Below, piece by piece: positions 20,682 through 34,920 of a stretch of 64,000 nucleotides of DNA. Source of the DNA: Panonychus citri (taxonomy: Eukaryota; Arthropoda; Arachnida; Trombidiformes; Tetranychidae); the NCBI RefSeq assembly GCF_014898815.1, contig NW_026515507.1, forward strand, positions 248,001-312,000. Direction: 5' to 3'. Positions within the stretch are counted from its first letter, which is position 1, and each line of letters opens with the position of its first letter. Under the pieces are notes generated by a model that worked only from the letters and a program-made list of their open reading frames with translations, was not told the DNA's origin and made no database searches. The position numbers and the translations under genes are program-made.

Positions 20682-21231
20682 CAGGGCATTTCACCAAGTT
20701 TCCAACAAGTTTTTCGCGAATAACTTTTTTGTCTTTGGGTATTTAGACTCCAGACTCGATTTATAGGAGTTTGAGCGATACTCAATTGTCATATACAAAG
20801 ATCAAGGTCATTCAGGTCACGTGTAAAATAACGCGTTTCAAGGTCATTTGATGGTCACTCTATGATTTGCAACACCTTTTCATCTTGGGTTAAGATTTTG
20901 AAGTTAGTTGTAAGTGTCAATCAGAAGATATTGCAGTTTAATTAAAAAGGTACTGAGATTCTTTAATAAACAAAACTTATCATAACAGTTGACCCTAAAG
21001 ATATAAGAGCCTGAAAATTTGATATTGGTGTTTTCACACATACTTTTTTATGATAATGCCTTCAAATGACCTTGAAACGCGTTATTTTACACGTGACCTG
21101 AATGACCTTGATCTTTGTATATGACAATTGAGTATCGCTCAAACTCCTATAAATCGAGTCTGGAGTCTAAATACCCAAAGACAAAAAAGTTATTCGCGAA
21201 AAACTTGTTGGAAACTTGGTGAAATGCCCTA
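20682..21231. mobile_element. TA-flanked MITE (CAGGGCATTTC ends), 170-bp inverted repeats
   Basis: Inverted repeats 20682-20851 and 21062-21231 appear almost perfect, starting AGGGCATTTCACCAAGTTTC; the outermost base is mismatched. TA precedes the left end and a TA follows the right end. The arms contain notably GC-richer words such as AACGCG and CACGTG. The 550-bp element has no coding sequence of its own. Confidence 0.85.
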
Positions 21232-21233
21232 TA

Positions 21234-24200
21234 TATGTTTAGATTAACATTTTGGAGAAAATGATATATTATTTTCTTCCCCGTGATGATTTCAATAGTC
21301 ACCATGATGATTATGATGATCTGATTTCGTCTCAAGGTAAAAACCAGTCATTTTGTCATGAGAAAAAGTAAACAGAATGGAATAATTTTCAGGATAAAAA
21401 TTTCCAATCTCACGGTTACATTGAATTGTATTGAAAGAAGATGAGGAAAAAAAACTTTTTCTGAACTGAACTTTTTTTTACCTCCTTCTTTTATTCAATG
21501 ATAATAAATTCAAGCCAATGGATTATCATGATAATTGATGAGTAAATACACATGGCAACATTATCCCTCATCATTTAATCATGTTCAGTAATAAGACTCA
21601 TGATAATCATGATTAAAATGACAATATCTGTTGAACTTAATATATAATCTTAATATTATATCATGTTGGTGGAGCAAGAGAAAGATAGAGAAAAAAATGA
21701 ATTCTAAATCATTTTTTTCCCTTCTTACTCCTTTAAGAAGCTCAAGAAAAAAATATTTTCTAATCTGAAAGGATCAGAACATGAAATATCATATTTCATG
21801 ATAAATGATATGAGTTTCATGTAAGGAATTATTTGCCTCTATTATTATCATTAAAAGGTAATCCGTTTTCAACCCTCGATAATAAAACTTTTTTATTGTT
21901 AAAACAATTTAGCAAATAATTTAATGGCAGCTAAATTGTTTGGTCACTATTGTTTTTACATCAACTGGTCAGTCTAAATACTGAATAATATACATGTTTC
22001 TATGCTATATTTATTGGTTTAATTATTGGTAAAAACTATTCAACTAATTGGATCTAATTAATTTAGCAATTTGTATATACACATGAGTTACCCGGAGAGA
22101 TTGTTTTAATTGTTTACACATTTACTCTTGTTATCAACAATTAACAAGGGTAAATTTAAAATCAACATGGCAATTAAAAGGAAAGTTAATGTTCCCATTT
22201 AAACAATTGATTTTAATGATTATTATGATTCTCTGTTAATCATTCAATTATATGAAACACTCACCATGAACATTAATTAACTCATGAACCTGATCCTTGT
22301 CACCTATTTGGTTAATGGGTTGAAATTAATTGAATCTTTTGTAATTTCGAGGTGAAATTATTGTTTACTCAAAGTAAATTAAATTTAAATTATTTCTTAC
22401 ATCTGAAGGATTTAGTTTAATCATGTGAGTTTTTTTTCTTGAATTTATATACTATGAGTTTCATGAGACTGAACTTTCTTTATGATAATTTTATGTTCTA
22501 CTCATAAAAGTTGCTGAAAGGTTTAATATATTACTAAATTGAATCTGTAATCCTTGAAATTTGGTGAAACATTATCAAGATGGAGAGAGAGAGAGAGAGA
22601 AAAGTTGTTTAAATATTCAATGGATGGATCATGATGAACAGGTGAGATGATAAGGTGGGAAACCTTATACTGATCAGCTCTGAATCATTGAACTTTCTGC
22701 TTATCTACTGAAAACATTCAGACTTCCTCAATGATCCTAGACATTCATAACATGATAATGTGTTAGTATTTTCACTTAACACCAAATTCAACCCCCATTA
22801 AAAAAAACAGCTACACTCAGAAAGTTGTATTCGTTTTCTATGTCAAAACCTTCAAAGGTTTATTGTCAAACTGTTATCAGAACTTTTCCAAAAGATTGTG
22901 AACAATTTTCATGACTATTTTAGAAGCATTGGAAAGTTTAATATTGCTATTTTCCTTTCAAATTGAATTACCATACACAAAGAGAGAGAGAGAGAAAGGA
23001 GGGAGAAATGAAAAAAATCCGATCCAACCTGAGGATAAGATGATCTTTATGCTACACATTCACTAATCTTCTTGAAACATTGACAACATAATTTATCCAA
23101 ATGAACTTGGAACATTTTTTTCCCATGATAAAATCTAACCAAAACTTGATGCAAGTTCAAGTTTACTTTTCATATTATCAATCATACAAGTGGATTAATA
23201 TCAACAATCAATCATGGTGAAGACATTTAATAGACAATATTAATAACAATCTTTATACACTTAGTATCTTATTACAATATTTTAAGGTACTGAGGATTTA
23301 TTTTTGTTCATCAATGAACTTTATCAGAAAATATCGTGATCATCTTTAAAGTCTGAGTTGAAATCCATGCATCATCATCATCATCACCATCAACAGATTT
23401 ATCATTATTCCACAATCAATTGTTTATTAGCAAATAATAATGACATCTCATCTTTTTTTTTATTCTGATTAACAGATAGATCAACATCTGAATATCCTAA
23501 AACCAAATACTCACAGATAATTTTATGGTGTTTAACGATATTCGGAACCATGGTGCCAATAATAATGGAAGGAAATTACTTTTGCTGATAAATTGGACAA
23601 TTAAATAAATTGTTTTTATGTTTCTTTCGATAAATAACCTTTTAATTTGGTAATTTAATTAGTTAGCAGCCTAATCTATCAAATTAATTGTGATATAACA
23701 TTTAAAGGAAACGTTATAATGCTGAAAAAGTTTTCTGATGGTCTCATGGAGACACAACATTGTAACACTTAATTGTTTTTATTTTCAAATTAGTTAATTA
23801 CTTTCAACTTTTTTTCGATTCTCATCCTCTTTTCATCGTTTATTTGATTAATATTTAATGTTCTCAATTGTGTATAAATAAAATCAATCTTTCTAATAGT
23901 AATTTGTATTTATCGTTGGAAAATCATGAAATGTGAATTTTATATAAGACAGAAATTGTTAAATTATCGTAAAGCTCATCAACTCACTATGATGATTGTC
24001 ATTAAAATGAACAACAATTTTCCTGGAATTTGATTATTGTGAATATTAACTTATTAAAGCTAAGCATTATGAGACTCGATCCAATTGTCCAATGAGTAAA
24101 AATAATAATCATCATCATCAAATACACTTGACAATCTTCATCTACATCAGTTTGTTTCTAATATTTATTATTATGCCTTAACTATCGAGAGTAATAATAA

Positions 24201-26147
24201 TATTAGTTGTTTGTTATTTTCTCATGACAATAACGATTCTCATAATGGTTATGATGATTTCTTTCGAGTCCAAAGATATTACATTTTCCTCTTTTGATAT
24301 TATATTTTTATCTTCATGAAGATGACCATCACCACAATATGATGAGGTAAATGTAATTGGGAACAACTCAATTATCCACTTAACATGGCCAATAATTTGA
24401 TCCAAATTTACAGATAAACAATGAATTACATGTACTCATAAATAATACAAACGATTTTCTCCTCTCAAATCATTTTAATCTTTGAGAACTGTGATGATAA
24501 CGAAATTGAATGGAAATTATAAAAAAAAATCGAACATGAAAACGATCAAAATTTTCGAATCAATTTCAATATAATGTACAAGTAGTTGGAAAACTTTTTT
24601 ATCGTTAAACTGTTGAGCCTATTCATGGACGAGATTTATATATTTCCCTCTACTGGAAAGTTGGAAATTCCTATGTGATAAAATATAATCTTTCCCTTGA
24701 TTATCATAGAGGGAATGAGAGACGGTTCCAGTATACGAATGCCCATTGAATGAATCAACATAATGAGGTGTAATTTGTTTGTGTACATTATTAACCTGAA
24801 TTGAGATAAAGGTAACATAAAAAATTCAATATCATGATGATGGTAATTTAATGAAATGAATGAGCAATAATGTTCAATATGATTGAGTCACATAACTTGT
24901 CCAATTTGGTTTACTTTTGTTATCAATAGACACAATCAATGATACTTATAAATATACTAGTATATATCTATTAAAGATAATATTTGTATTTCTACTTTTA
25001 TCTATGTATCGAGTGACAATAGTTAAATTGTGACAATTTATCCAAAATAATCTGAAGGCTTAACAAGGAGAAAAAAAAATAACAACAATATTTCACACCT
25101 ACGAATATGTATAAGAAATTGTTATCACATGTAAATATACATGAATGAATGGTTATAAGAGAGGAATTGACTTGTTAGTCGAAAAGATAATTTGATCTTA
25201 GTAAACAAAGAAGATGAAGATTATAAGGATGATGGAGATGTGTGAGTGTGTATGAGAGAGAAAAGTGGAGAGGAGAGAAAAAGGAAGATATTAACAGTAG
25301 AAAGTAGGGATTCGAAAAGTATTCATGAAGACAGCGTTTGTCCATTATCGATGATAAGTCAAGTTGTTCTCTAACTGTTACAATCTACATAACCTTTTGA
25401 ATTCCGTGGTGTAAAAAGGAGGGAATGTGAATTAAGAGAGAGAGAGAGAGAGAGAGACAAGGAAGTAAATTGTTTATTCCTTCATCAATAGTTACCATGA
25501 AAATAATAACACTTATAGTAGATAAATTGATTCCCTGTGTATGTGAACTAAACTTAATAAGATAATAAGAAAACAGGTAAACATGAGACTAAGGGAGGAA
25601 AAGGTGATATAAGAAAAAGGATGGGAGGGGTAAGACTATTACAATTGAAGATTATACACTTGAAGTGGAAGGTCAGTTGAATGGTCAGTTTGTAAAGGGT
25701 AAAGTTTTACTTTTTCGTTTTGAGTCTTTTCATTGATGTTAAAGGTGAATTGTAATTATCATAACAAACTATTACAAGGGTAAGAGATAATTGGAAGCAA
25801 ACTCTTAATGTTAACTCAATTAGTGTAAGATTTAATCACTGAGTAAGATCAAAGGTGGAAATAAATAGGAAAAAGGATGAAAAAGATGAGGTAGAGAAGA
25901 GAGAGAAGAGTGAAGACTCGATAGAAAAGATATTAGTTTGATCAGAGTGGAAATTAGAGGTAAAACTATTGGTAAGAGTTAAATTACCCAGAAAATTAAT
26001 CTTGGAATGAAAGAAAGAAAAAAACTTCCATGTAATCATGTTTATGATGATCAACTCGAAAATGAATCACATTGTAACATGAATTCCAATAGAATTCAAT
26101 CATTATCATGCTTTTTGATCATTAAAAACACTTTCCTATTCTTTTTA
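21234..26147. other. Intergenic, no gene seen
   Basis: About 4.9 kb of AT-rich sequence with GA tracts near 22583, 22980 and 25437. Open frames at 24214-24405, 24636-24818 and 25836-26054 are short and low-complexity. Small exons of a large gene cannot be excluded. Confidence 0.5.
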
Positions 26148-26723
26148 CAGGGTGATTTGACTGGACCCTTCAGCCTTTAAATTCTAATAACTTTTTTATA
26201 GCAATTTATTCAGTTTTTTCGTTCATAGATAAATATTAATCAACATTTAGAAAATAATTAAGGTCACTTAAATCAATGAAATTTATAAAGGTGCTATTGT
26301 TACAGGGTCTTTTCTCATACCGTGTTTATTTCGAGTTTTTTCGCGCGAAAAATGCTGTAAAATTTGATAAAAGAGCACTAACAATTAAAATTAACATTCC
26401 TATTAAAGAGAATTTCAAGAGCTACAATATGTATATTAAGAATTAATTTTATCTTGATTCGTTCACGAATAAATTAATTTTGAATGATAGGACCTCTAAG
26501 TAAATCTACAATTTTGGTAGCGATTTTCTCTATTGGAAAAATGTCTGTTTTTTGATATAATTCGAATTTTTTTTAAATGAATCAGGACAGAAACTTTCCA
26601 ATAAGGTCTAATTAACTATTTTAGACTTTGAGCTTTCCAACAATATAAAATTCAAAAAATAATTCTCAGAAATAAAGAAGTTATTAAAGTTTAAAGTCTG
26701 AAGGGTCCAGTCAAATCACCCTG
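26148..26723. mobile_element. TA-flanked MITE (CAGGGTGATTTGACTGG ends)
   Basis: The ends CAGGGTGATTTGACTGGACC and complement are flanked by TA at 26146-26147 and 26724-26725. The inverted repeat is near perfect for about 27 bp and imperfect to about 55 bp. At 576 bp it has no coding sequence. Its terminal CAGGGTGA matches the right end of the nested element at 2359-2895. Confidence 0.8.
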
Positions 26724-27221
26724 TACTCTTAATACTTTGTATCGTTCATCTACATTGTAAATCTACTTATGGATAATTCTTTGTTCCTTAGTTTTTAACC
26801 TTTTCCACTCCCACTCTTCTTATTTGTTATTGTAATCGTAAGTTTCCCTAATTCTTCAAAATAGAAACTATATATTGAATCGAACCTTTTTCAGACTTTC
26901 TTCTCATTTCTATGGTCTATTACTCTGCTTCATTCATTAGCTATTCCCTTTTCAAAGTTGATATCATGGATATTGAATATCTTTTAAATCACTCTGATTG
27001 CGAGAGATAGTAAAATGTGTAAATATGAAATGTTATTCAACGAGAAATTGTCGAAAAGCTAAATGGCCATACCAATTACAATTAGAAAACAATTGTGTTT
27101 GTAATAGTATTTTATCATCTCAGTTTATCCTTAAGCATATTAAGCTTTTTCCGCCGGTGGACCCAAGTGCAATCAAAGTCAACATGATAAAAGATGTAAT
27201 ATACATGAGTTAAGATAAACC

Positions 27222-27223
<2 letters not shown>

Positions 27224-27265
<42 letters not shown>
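27224..27265. repeat. (AG)n microsatellite
   Basis: Uninterrupted AG tract of about 42 bp. Confidence 0.95.
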
Positions 27266-27268
<3 letters not shown>

Positions 27269-30200
27269 ATAGAAAACATTAGGAACTCAAAAAGGTAGAA
27301 ATAATTTAATTATCTTACCAAAATAAACTAATGACAGAGAAGATGCTCTTTCAATATCTTAAGCTTCATGATTTTCAGCATCATAATCATCATCTTTTTA
27401 GTGTCTTATCACTTGAATCAACTTTGAAGCCTTAGAATCACAATTGACTCCATCAAGATCATCTGTTCCTATTATCATCATGATCATCATTATACTTTTT
27501 CGTAACAATCATCTACTCGCAGCTCATCATCATCATCATCATCTTATTAGCTAACTAAAGGAAGACAACATCTTACATGATTTTAAATGAACAAAAATCT
27601 CATCATCATGAGATGAAGATGAGATTTTTATTTCGTATCCAGAGTTAGTTTTTTCTTAACTATCAATCAGAACTTTTTATCTTCTCCAGAACAATTGCAA
27701 TAATTTTCACCATAATCATCTATCTTTCTTATCTTCTTTTCTCTTCATCATCATTATCATCATCATTCTCAATCTTAATTCAAGTTCTTTCTTTTTGTCT
27801 TTCTTTTTCATCCTGCAAATTAATCCTGTAGATATAATACCGAGTAATGGAATCTATTTTTTTTTCTTCTTCTTTTTGTCTCATGAAACTCATTTCTTGA
27901 ATCATTTCACTTTCTCTTCAACCTTTAAGTTCAAATCTCATGAAATGAGTGAAAAAAAAGAAACCAATTGGTGTGAATTGATCATCAAGATGATCTATGG
28001 ATGGAGAAAAGTTTCCACAACTACAACCAATTAAACCTCATGAATTAATGATTTACTTGAAAGTGAAATTTGATTTGAGACAATTTGCTAACCCACTAAT
28101 TCATCATGACCATGATCATGATCAAAATTCAGTTTCTTCTTCTTGTATGTTGATGTTTTTCTATCATCTAAGATGAACAATCTAAAATACATTATTCTCT
28201 TCTTCAGATAAAGATGTCACGAAGTCCAGCTAATGGTCATTTAATCGTTTTTTTTTATTCTCTCTCAATCCTGATTACAATCGAATAGATTTTGACTGAC
28301 TTGACAATCTCATTGAGCATCAGAATTTCAGTTCCCATCATGAGATTGACAATGATTCATGCAATAAAAGGTCTCGAAAGGTTAAATCGAACCCTCTTAT
28401 CAGTTAATCGTTTAAAGTTCATTGAAAAATTCATCAGAACCTTTTCTCTATCGTCCAAATTTTTTGCTAGAAAAAAAGTTTCTCATCCGATTGAACTTTT
28501 ATTAGTATACTCATGAAATGCATGATACCACAATCGATGACATTAAGGATTTAAACAACAAACATCTTAATCTAATATCATCGGAAATGAATCTTCAATC
28601 CAAGCAGATTAGTAATACTCCAACAGAGTTGAAGAGGAAAAATTGTCTCAAAATATTTAAAAGGTTTTGATTACTATCGTTTCTGACCAATGTAAACATT
28701 TACCAGGCAAAGATTTTGTTCAAACTTTAGTTTCATGATAATCTTCAGGGGAAATTGAACTTTTTCTTCCATTTTGGTTATCATCAATAGTGACAACCAT
28801 TGACAAAGATGATGATGATGATGATTACCAATGGATTTTACTAGAATCTAGAAAATAGGAAGAGAAAGAGAGAGAGAGAGAGAGAGAAAAAAGCCAGAAA
28901 AGATGAGTAAAAAAAAGGATTACCTTGATGGGCTTACCATCATCATTATCATCATCTTTTCATGTTCTCCATCATCATCTCATCCACCAGCATCCAGCAT
29001 TTTTACTTCACCAAAGACTCGCCAATATTTACTCAGAACTTTTTGGAAACCAATTTCTGTTTACCCGGAACTTAGAGGCTGGTTAAAGTTGTACTAACAT
29101 TATGATTGATAATCTTAATTGTATAAGTCGCAATTGTTTGAAATTTGTTATTATTTTCATGGTTCAAGGATCGTCATCATTATCATGCTAAACTTGAAAT
29201 ATCCGATTAAACAGAAAATTAAACAAATTTTCTCTCTGGTCAACATTTCAAGTGGTCAGTAAATGTTTACTTACCATTTTATTAACCATTTTTTTTTGTT
29301 TCTTCTCGTTAATTATTTGTAAACAATCAATGTACAGTTTGTCTAATTTTTTGCTCTCATACTCGATTCATTTTACTCAGATAATCTTATCCACAGCCAT
29401 CATCGTCTTTTAATATAAAGTAAATATCATTTAATTATAGTTGGTGATAAATCTATGGATTCATATGCAACAGTAAACTTAATATATTATCTAAATAATA
29501 TATCACCTGGAAACAGAAACAAAAAAAAGTCCAGAGTGGACTCTTTGTGTTTCCATGACTTCAGAAAATGTTTACTGAATTTATTATCATACTAATACTA
29601 AGAACACATCAATACAGTTATCATGATTTATTGTTATCGATGCAAAAAATGCAATCGTTTCACATTCAAATTGACAGAATGATGAGATAATCATCTTGCA
29701 ATATGAAGAGAAAAATGTTATTTTTTATATATTAATAAGGTGAGAAAACAAAATTCTGGATCCAGTACATTTACGATCAATCATGGGCTCATTTTTCATT
29801 TCCTAGAACTTTCAGTTGCCACCTAATAGAAAGTTTGACAAATTATCACTCCCTGTTTCTAGTTAATAAGCACTTGAGATAACTTGTAAATTGAATAGAA
29901 CATTTTTATTAGAAAGTTTTTTTTTCTTCTATGTAAATAATTGATAACTTTGTTTTCTCAATTTTTTATCTGAAAGGAGGAGGAAATAATTTTCTAGGCT
30001 CGGTCAATGTAACCATAAAGAGAGAGAGAGATTCGCCAAACAGATTTATGAATCATTGGAGATAAAGGCTTTGTTTTATATCTACGAAAATGAAATTAAC
30101 AGTGGGAGGGAATTTTGTTTTTTCTTCTTTCCTGTTTCAAGTCATGATCATGAAGAGTGATTTTTGTTTAGATTGGGAGATGTTTTGATTTCGAAAGCTT

Positions 30201-33200
30201 AATGAATAGATGGATGTAATGGCTCCATGATGAGAAAGGGAATGAAACGTAATATATGGTGAAAACTTATTCTCTTTGATGAGAATTGACGAAAATCTCA
30301 GTTATTCCGATTGCGTGATCTTTATTTTGGCTCATTGATTAATTGTTGAATGTGATCATGGACAAGTAAACAGAGGGAGAAAGGAAAAGGAGAGGATGAG
30401 AATTGGGAGTAGGATGATGTGGAAATGGTAGAGAGAAAAAAGAGAAGATAAAAAAAAAGTATTCGAAGTGCAATTGAGTTTCCACATCACGATTATCTCA
30501 AGTTCTATCACCTATCAGTTGAGTTTCGTTTTCGTTGCCTCAAGGGACTTGAAACTTATTCTGCAGCATCGATCAATGTAGAACAGAATTCATGTTTACT
30601 GGGAGAATCGATTTCTCTCTCACTATTTCTCTTTTTTTCATCCATGAATTTATCTCTGTTTCATGATGGGTTACTTGTTGTTACTTTACATCTACTGAGC
30701 TATTCCTTTGCTTTCATTTTTTTCATCTCTCATACCCTGAAAGGTGTGGATAAAAAACACACCTTGGTTTCATCACGAATCAGACAAGCCAGAAATTCAT
30801 GTTACCCTGTGAATTTATCTTATCCTCTTCTACTCATCATGTTTCCAATATTTTTTTTTCAACGCTGAGCTTCCCCTTATTCTACCGGAAGCTCATTCAT
30901 TTGTAAATCGGAAGCTACAATATATGTACAGTATTTAGCTAACTAAAATATTAGCTCAGGGTAATGAGATGATGTTTACGGTGAGGGGAAGGTGAGAGAC
31001 GGAAAAGGAAGTCACTTTCAATATTAGTCGATGAAAATGTTGAACAAATGAGATTATTGGCTTTCTTAATAACTTCAATTGCTTTTTAGTTTTCAGAACT
31101 TTTTTTCGTCTCTATTAAGGATTTGAGTCTTTTTGTACTCTTATATTGTTTCAAAAGTTAATTTCATTTACTCCCAATAGATAATATTTACCGTTATTTT
31201 ACCCGCTTCCTATTCCTACTCATTGTATCCATTTTCATTATTTAATTTTCTATTGTTTTTATCGTTTTAAAAGTTAAGTTGATTCCTCATAACATGTAAT
31301 TCAATTGAATTATCGGAAAGGAAAAGTTTACTAACGGAAACCAAACTTTAAATTAACTTTTCAAGCTTCATTCTGATTCTTTCAATGAACATCGTGAAAC
31401 TTTATCTATAAGAAGATTATCATCAAGTGTGATCAGGTATCTTCTTTAAAATCCTTTAATTCAATTCAGTTTCACTATTTTAATAATCAAGCTTGTTAAT
31501 TATCTCCATTTTCTCGAAGGCCAAATTTTCAAAATATTGGTTTCACCATGAAATTTATCATGGATTCAGCCTCTGGCCAAGATTTTGAATATATGTTGAC
31601 TGCAAAAGCTTCGTACGTTTAACTTGAGAGTCTAATAATGTGATTGTTAATATTAAAAGTTTTCCAAAACTTTTACAAGTTCGAGACAAGAAAATCCAAT
31701 TACTCTAATTTCATTTCTGCTTCATGGTTGGAAAAAATTGACCAATTGTAACATGAGTTTTCATCAGCTATCATAAGTTCACTTAGATTCCTTAACTGGA
31801 CAACTCGATGATTGTTGAAAAGTAAGTGAAAATGGATCAGTAAAAAATTTCGTCTCTTCTTAAAAGCCTCAGGGTCAATCTGATTGTTAATTCATATTGA
31901 TAAGTTGCTCAATTTGTTACAATTTGTTGAAACATAAATCATACACAATGATAGTCCTTGGACACTTTGAAAAAGGTGAATTGAATGTCCAATAGTTAAT
32001 ATGATATCCCGGATTATATCAGAAATATTAAGTTCTTAACTTTCATATAGTATCAACTAAGAAGTGTATAAACTGAATTCTCAAAGTAAAACCCTGAACA
32101 GAATTGAAAAAGTCAGAAATTAACATGAATTCTCTTTGAAAATTTCAATCATTTTAGATTCAATTTAATATCTTTTCAACACTTCGATACTAATATTAGT
32201 ACATCAAGGATTTGAATGTAAACCTTTCGAGATCTGATAAAGAAAGAAAAGTTTCCAAGTGATCACGAAATTTTCTACAGGAAAGGAAAGGAAAAAAAAG
32301 CAATCCCACTTGTCATGAAATTCAGTATATATCACACATCAGCCTTCAGGGTAAATGAGAGATAGAAATATGTGCTTCGAATTTTTTTCAAGCTCTCGCT
32401 AACGATTAGAGAGAAAGTGAGAGAGTTTGTTACTACTTTTTTTTCGAATGAAAAATGATGATGCAATTGGAATGGAAAAAGAAGATTAAAAATAAGAATT
32501 CATGAGACGATCATGAAGGAAGACAAGAATGATAGAAAAGTATGAAGAAAAAGTTTCATTTAGAACAGAAAATGACAAAGTGAAGTTGTAACCTTGCCCA
32601 TGGAAAGGCTCATACTGTATGTATTGTTGATATGAGAAGAGAGAGAGAGGAGAAAAAGAAAATAACCTCAACATTTTTCATCTTGGAATCATGTTGATTC
32701 CAGGACAGTTTTAGGTTCATGGAAAATGAATCAGATGAAACAAGAATGATAAAAATTCAGATGAAACTGGAAAGAAAAAAGTTTCTTGTTAAATGTTAAC
32801 CATCCAAAGTGAATGTTTTTCCATTATATATGATAGGATATCCATTCATCCAGAATTACCTGGCAGACTCTCCATCAACCTCATACTCCACTTTACTGCC
32901 TCTCTCCTGATTCTCGGTGAAATTTAATTCCAATTGTGACTACCTTTTCAATCCATCTATTTATACCTGGTTATTGTTGCTGCTGTTTAGTTGATTCTTT
33001 TCTGTGATACTCGCTTCCAATTTTACCAACTTTTGACTTTTGATAATTTTAAAATCAAACTGAATGAGAGGGAAAAACATACAAAGAATTCATTGTTTGT
33101 TCAGTTCAGTATCAGAATAAGAAACTCATGGAACCATAAAATTGGAAAAAAAAATACCCAAGAGGTTGGACTTGAACTTGAAGCCTGAATTTGACTCTTC

Positions 33201-34114
33201 GTGAATAGACATATAACTATTAATATGTATTCAAAGAAACGATTTTCTTTTGAAACATTCTTTCAATCCTGATTCAGATTCTTTCCCCATGTTAATATTG
33301 AATTTAAATTGATTCAAATTAATAATTTTGTATCACAACTCATATGTGTGTGTTTTTGGCTTGAAAATTTCCACCACTTTAATCAAGTTGAATTCAAATC
33401 ATGCTGATCCTTTAAAGTTGTAAGATTAGTTTAATATTTGGTAACAATTAACTCGGAATATTTATTTTCAGGGGGGACAAACAAATGAATTCATGATGGA
33501 AATAGATTGAAAAAGAAGTAAATTCGAGAACAGTAAAGATTAATTAAAATTTAAATTCTTTTCAGCTCTATAAATTGTAACAATGGAAGATGAAAGTATT
33601 ATATTATAAAAAAAAGAGGAAAAAGTTCATGAACATTTAACAGGTTCGATTCCTCATGGTTCAAGAATTACATGAAATTACATGATTAAGTATTCGTAAC
33701 GTGTGGTTTGGATAAATAAAGATAATATTAAGCTCATTCGTAAAGCTTAGGAAATATTCAAAGATCAGATTTTGTTATTATTATTATTATTACGGATTAT
33801 CTATTGTCTCAGAACTTTTTTTTTCAATCCGTTGATTTTTTCGTTCACCATGAGCCTCATGATGATGATGATGATGTTCACATGAGATGATGAAATATTC
33901 AAGTTGAACAATGGCAAACAAGGATGAGAAAAATATTCATCATTCTAGATTATATATTTATTCTGGTGAAAAAAAGTTGTTCACCCAAAGAGGATTATCC
34001 CACTATCTTCCGGTTCCATGAGCGTTCATGAGACTCATTTCTCAATCCAGAACCTTTATCAACTGATGACGATAATCATTTATATTTGCTTCAATAGCCG
34101 ATAGAATATCATAA

Positions 34115-34139
34115 AAAATAATAATAATAATAATAATAA
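34115..34139. repeat. (AAT)n microsatellite
   Basis: About eight consecutive AAT units. Confidence 0.9.
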
Positions 34140-34897
34140 AAATCTTCTTCATGGTAAACATGATAATCATTTGTTACCACGTAGGATAAAATAATTTGTC
34201 AAGGTTAATCAATTACACTTTATTGATCACTCAATCAGGTCTGAACAGTTTAAGAATTGATTGTTGGGTGAATTTAAAATTAATCAACAATCAGTTTTGT
34301 TAACCACATAGAGTTATTGATGGTTAACCATTGATTCCAATGATAATAATAATAATATCATTTCAGTTTACTCACAAGTATTTTATTTGCCAATCAGTAC
34401 GATCAATATGATCTGAGTTTTTTTTTCATGATAAAAATAATGAACCCATGATTCTGAGTAAAATGAAACTTCCTCTGGATATTTATGCATTTACCCTGAC
34501 AATCAACAATGGTTAATGTTAATCCAATGAGTTATAATGATAACTAACATACACAAATAGAGATGCAATTATTTGAATTGATTGCAATCAACAATTAATA
34601 TCTCATCGTCTCCTTTTGGATAAAGTATTAAACAATATCCAATTTCAATGAGTATTATTTTTATTTACCTAATCATCATTATCATCATGACATGTTAAAT
34701 TTATCATGGTAAAATTTCAACTCAGAATTAGGAATCAATAATTACTAAGTGACCCATTGAATATCAAGTGGTGAAATTTCATGATAAATTTCAATGGTTC
34801 TCAATTGGCTCATGAACTATTTAGATATTTCCATTGAATAGTACTGAACTTTTGCTTCTTTACTCAGCTAATTCATCATGAAATAATACACTTTATT

Positions 34898-34920
34898 GAT
34901 GATGATGATGATGATGATGA
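34898..34920. repeat. (GAT)n microsatellite
   Basis: About eight consecutive GAT units. Confidence 0.9.
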
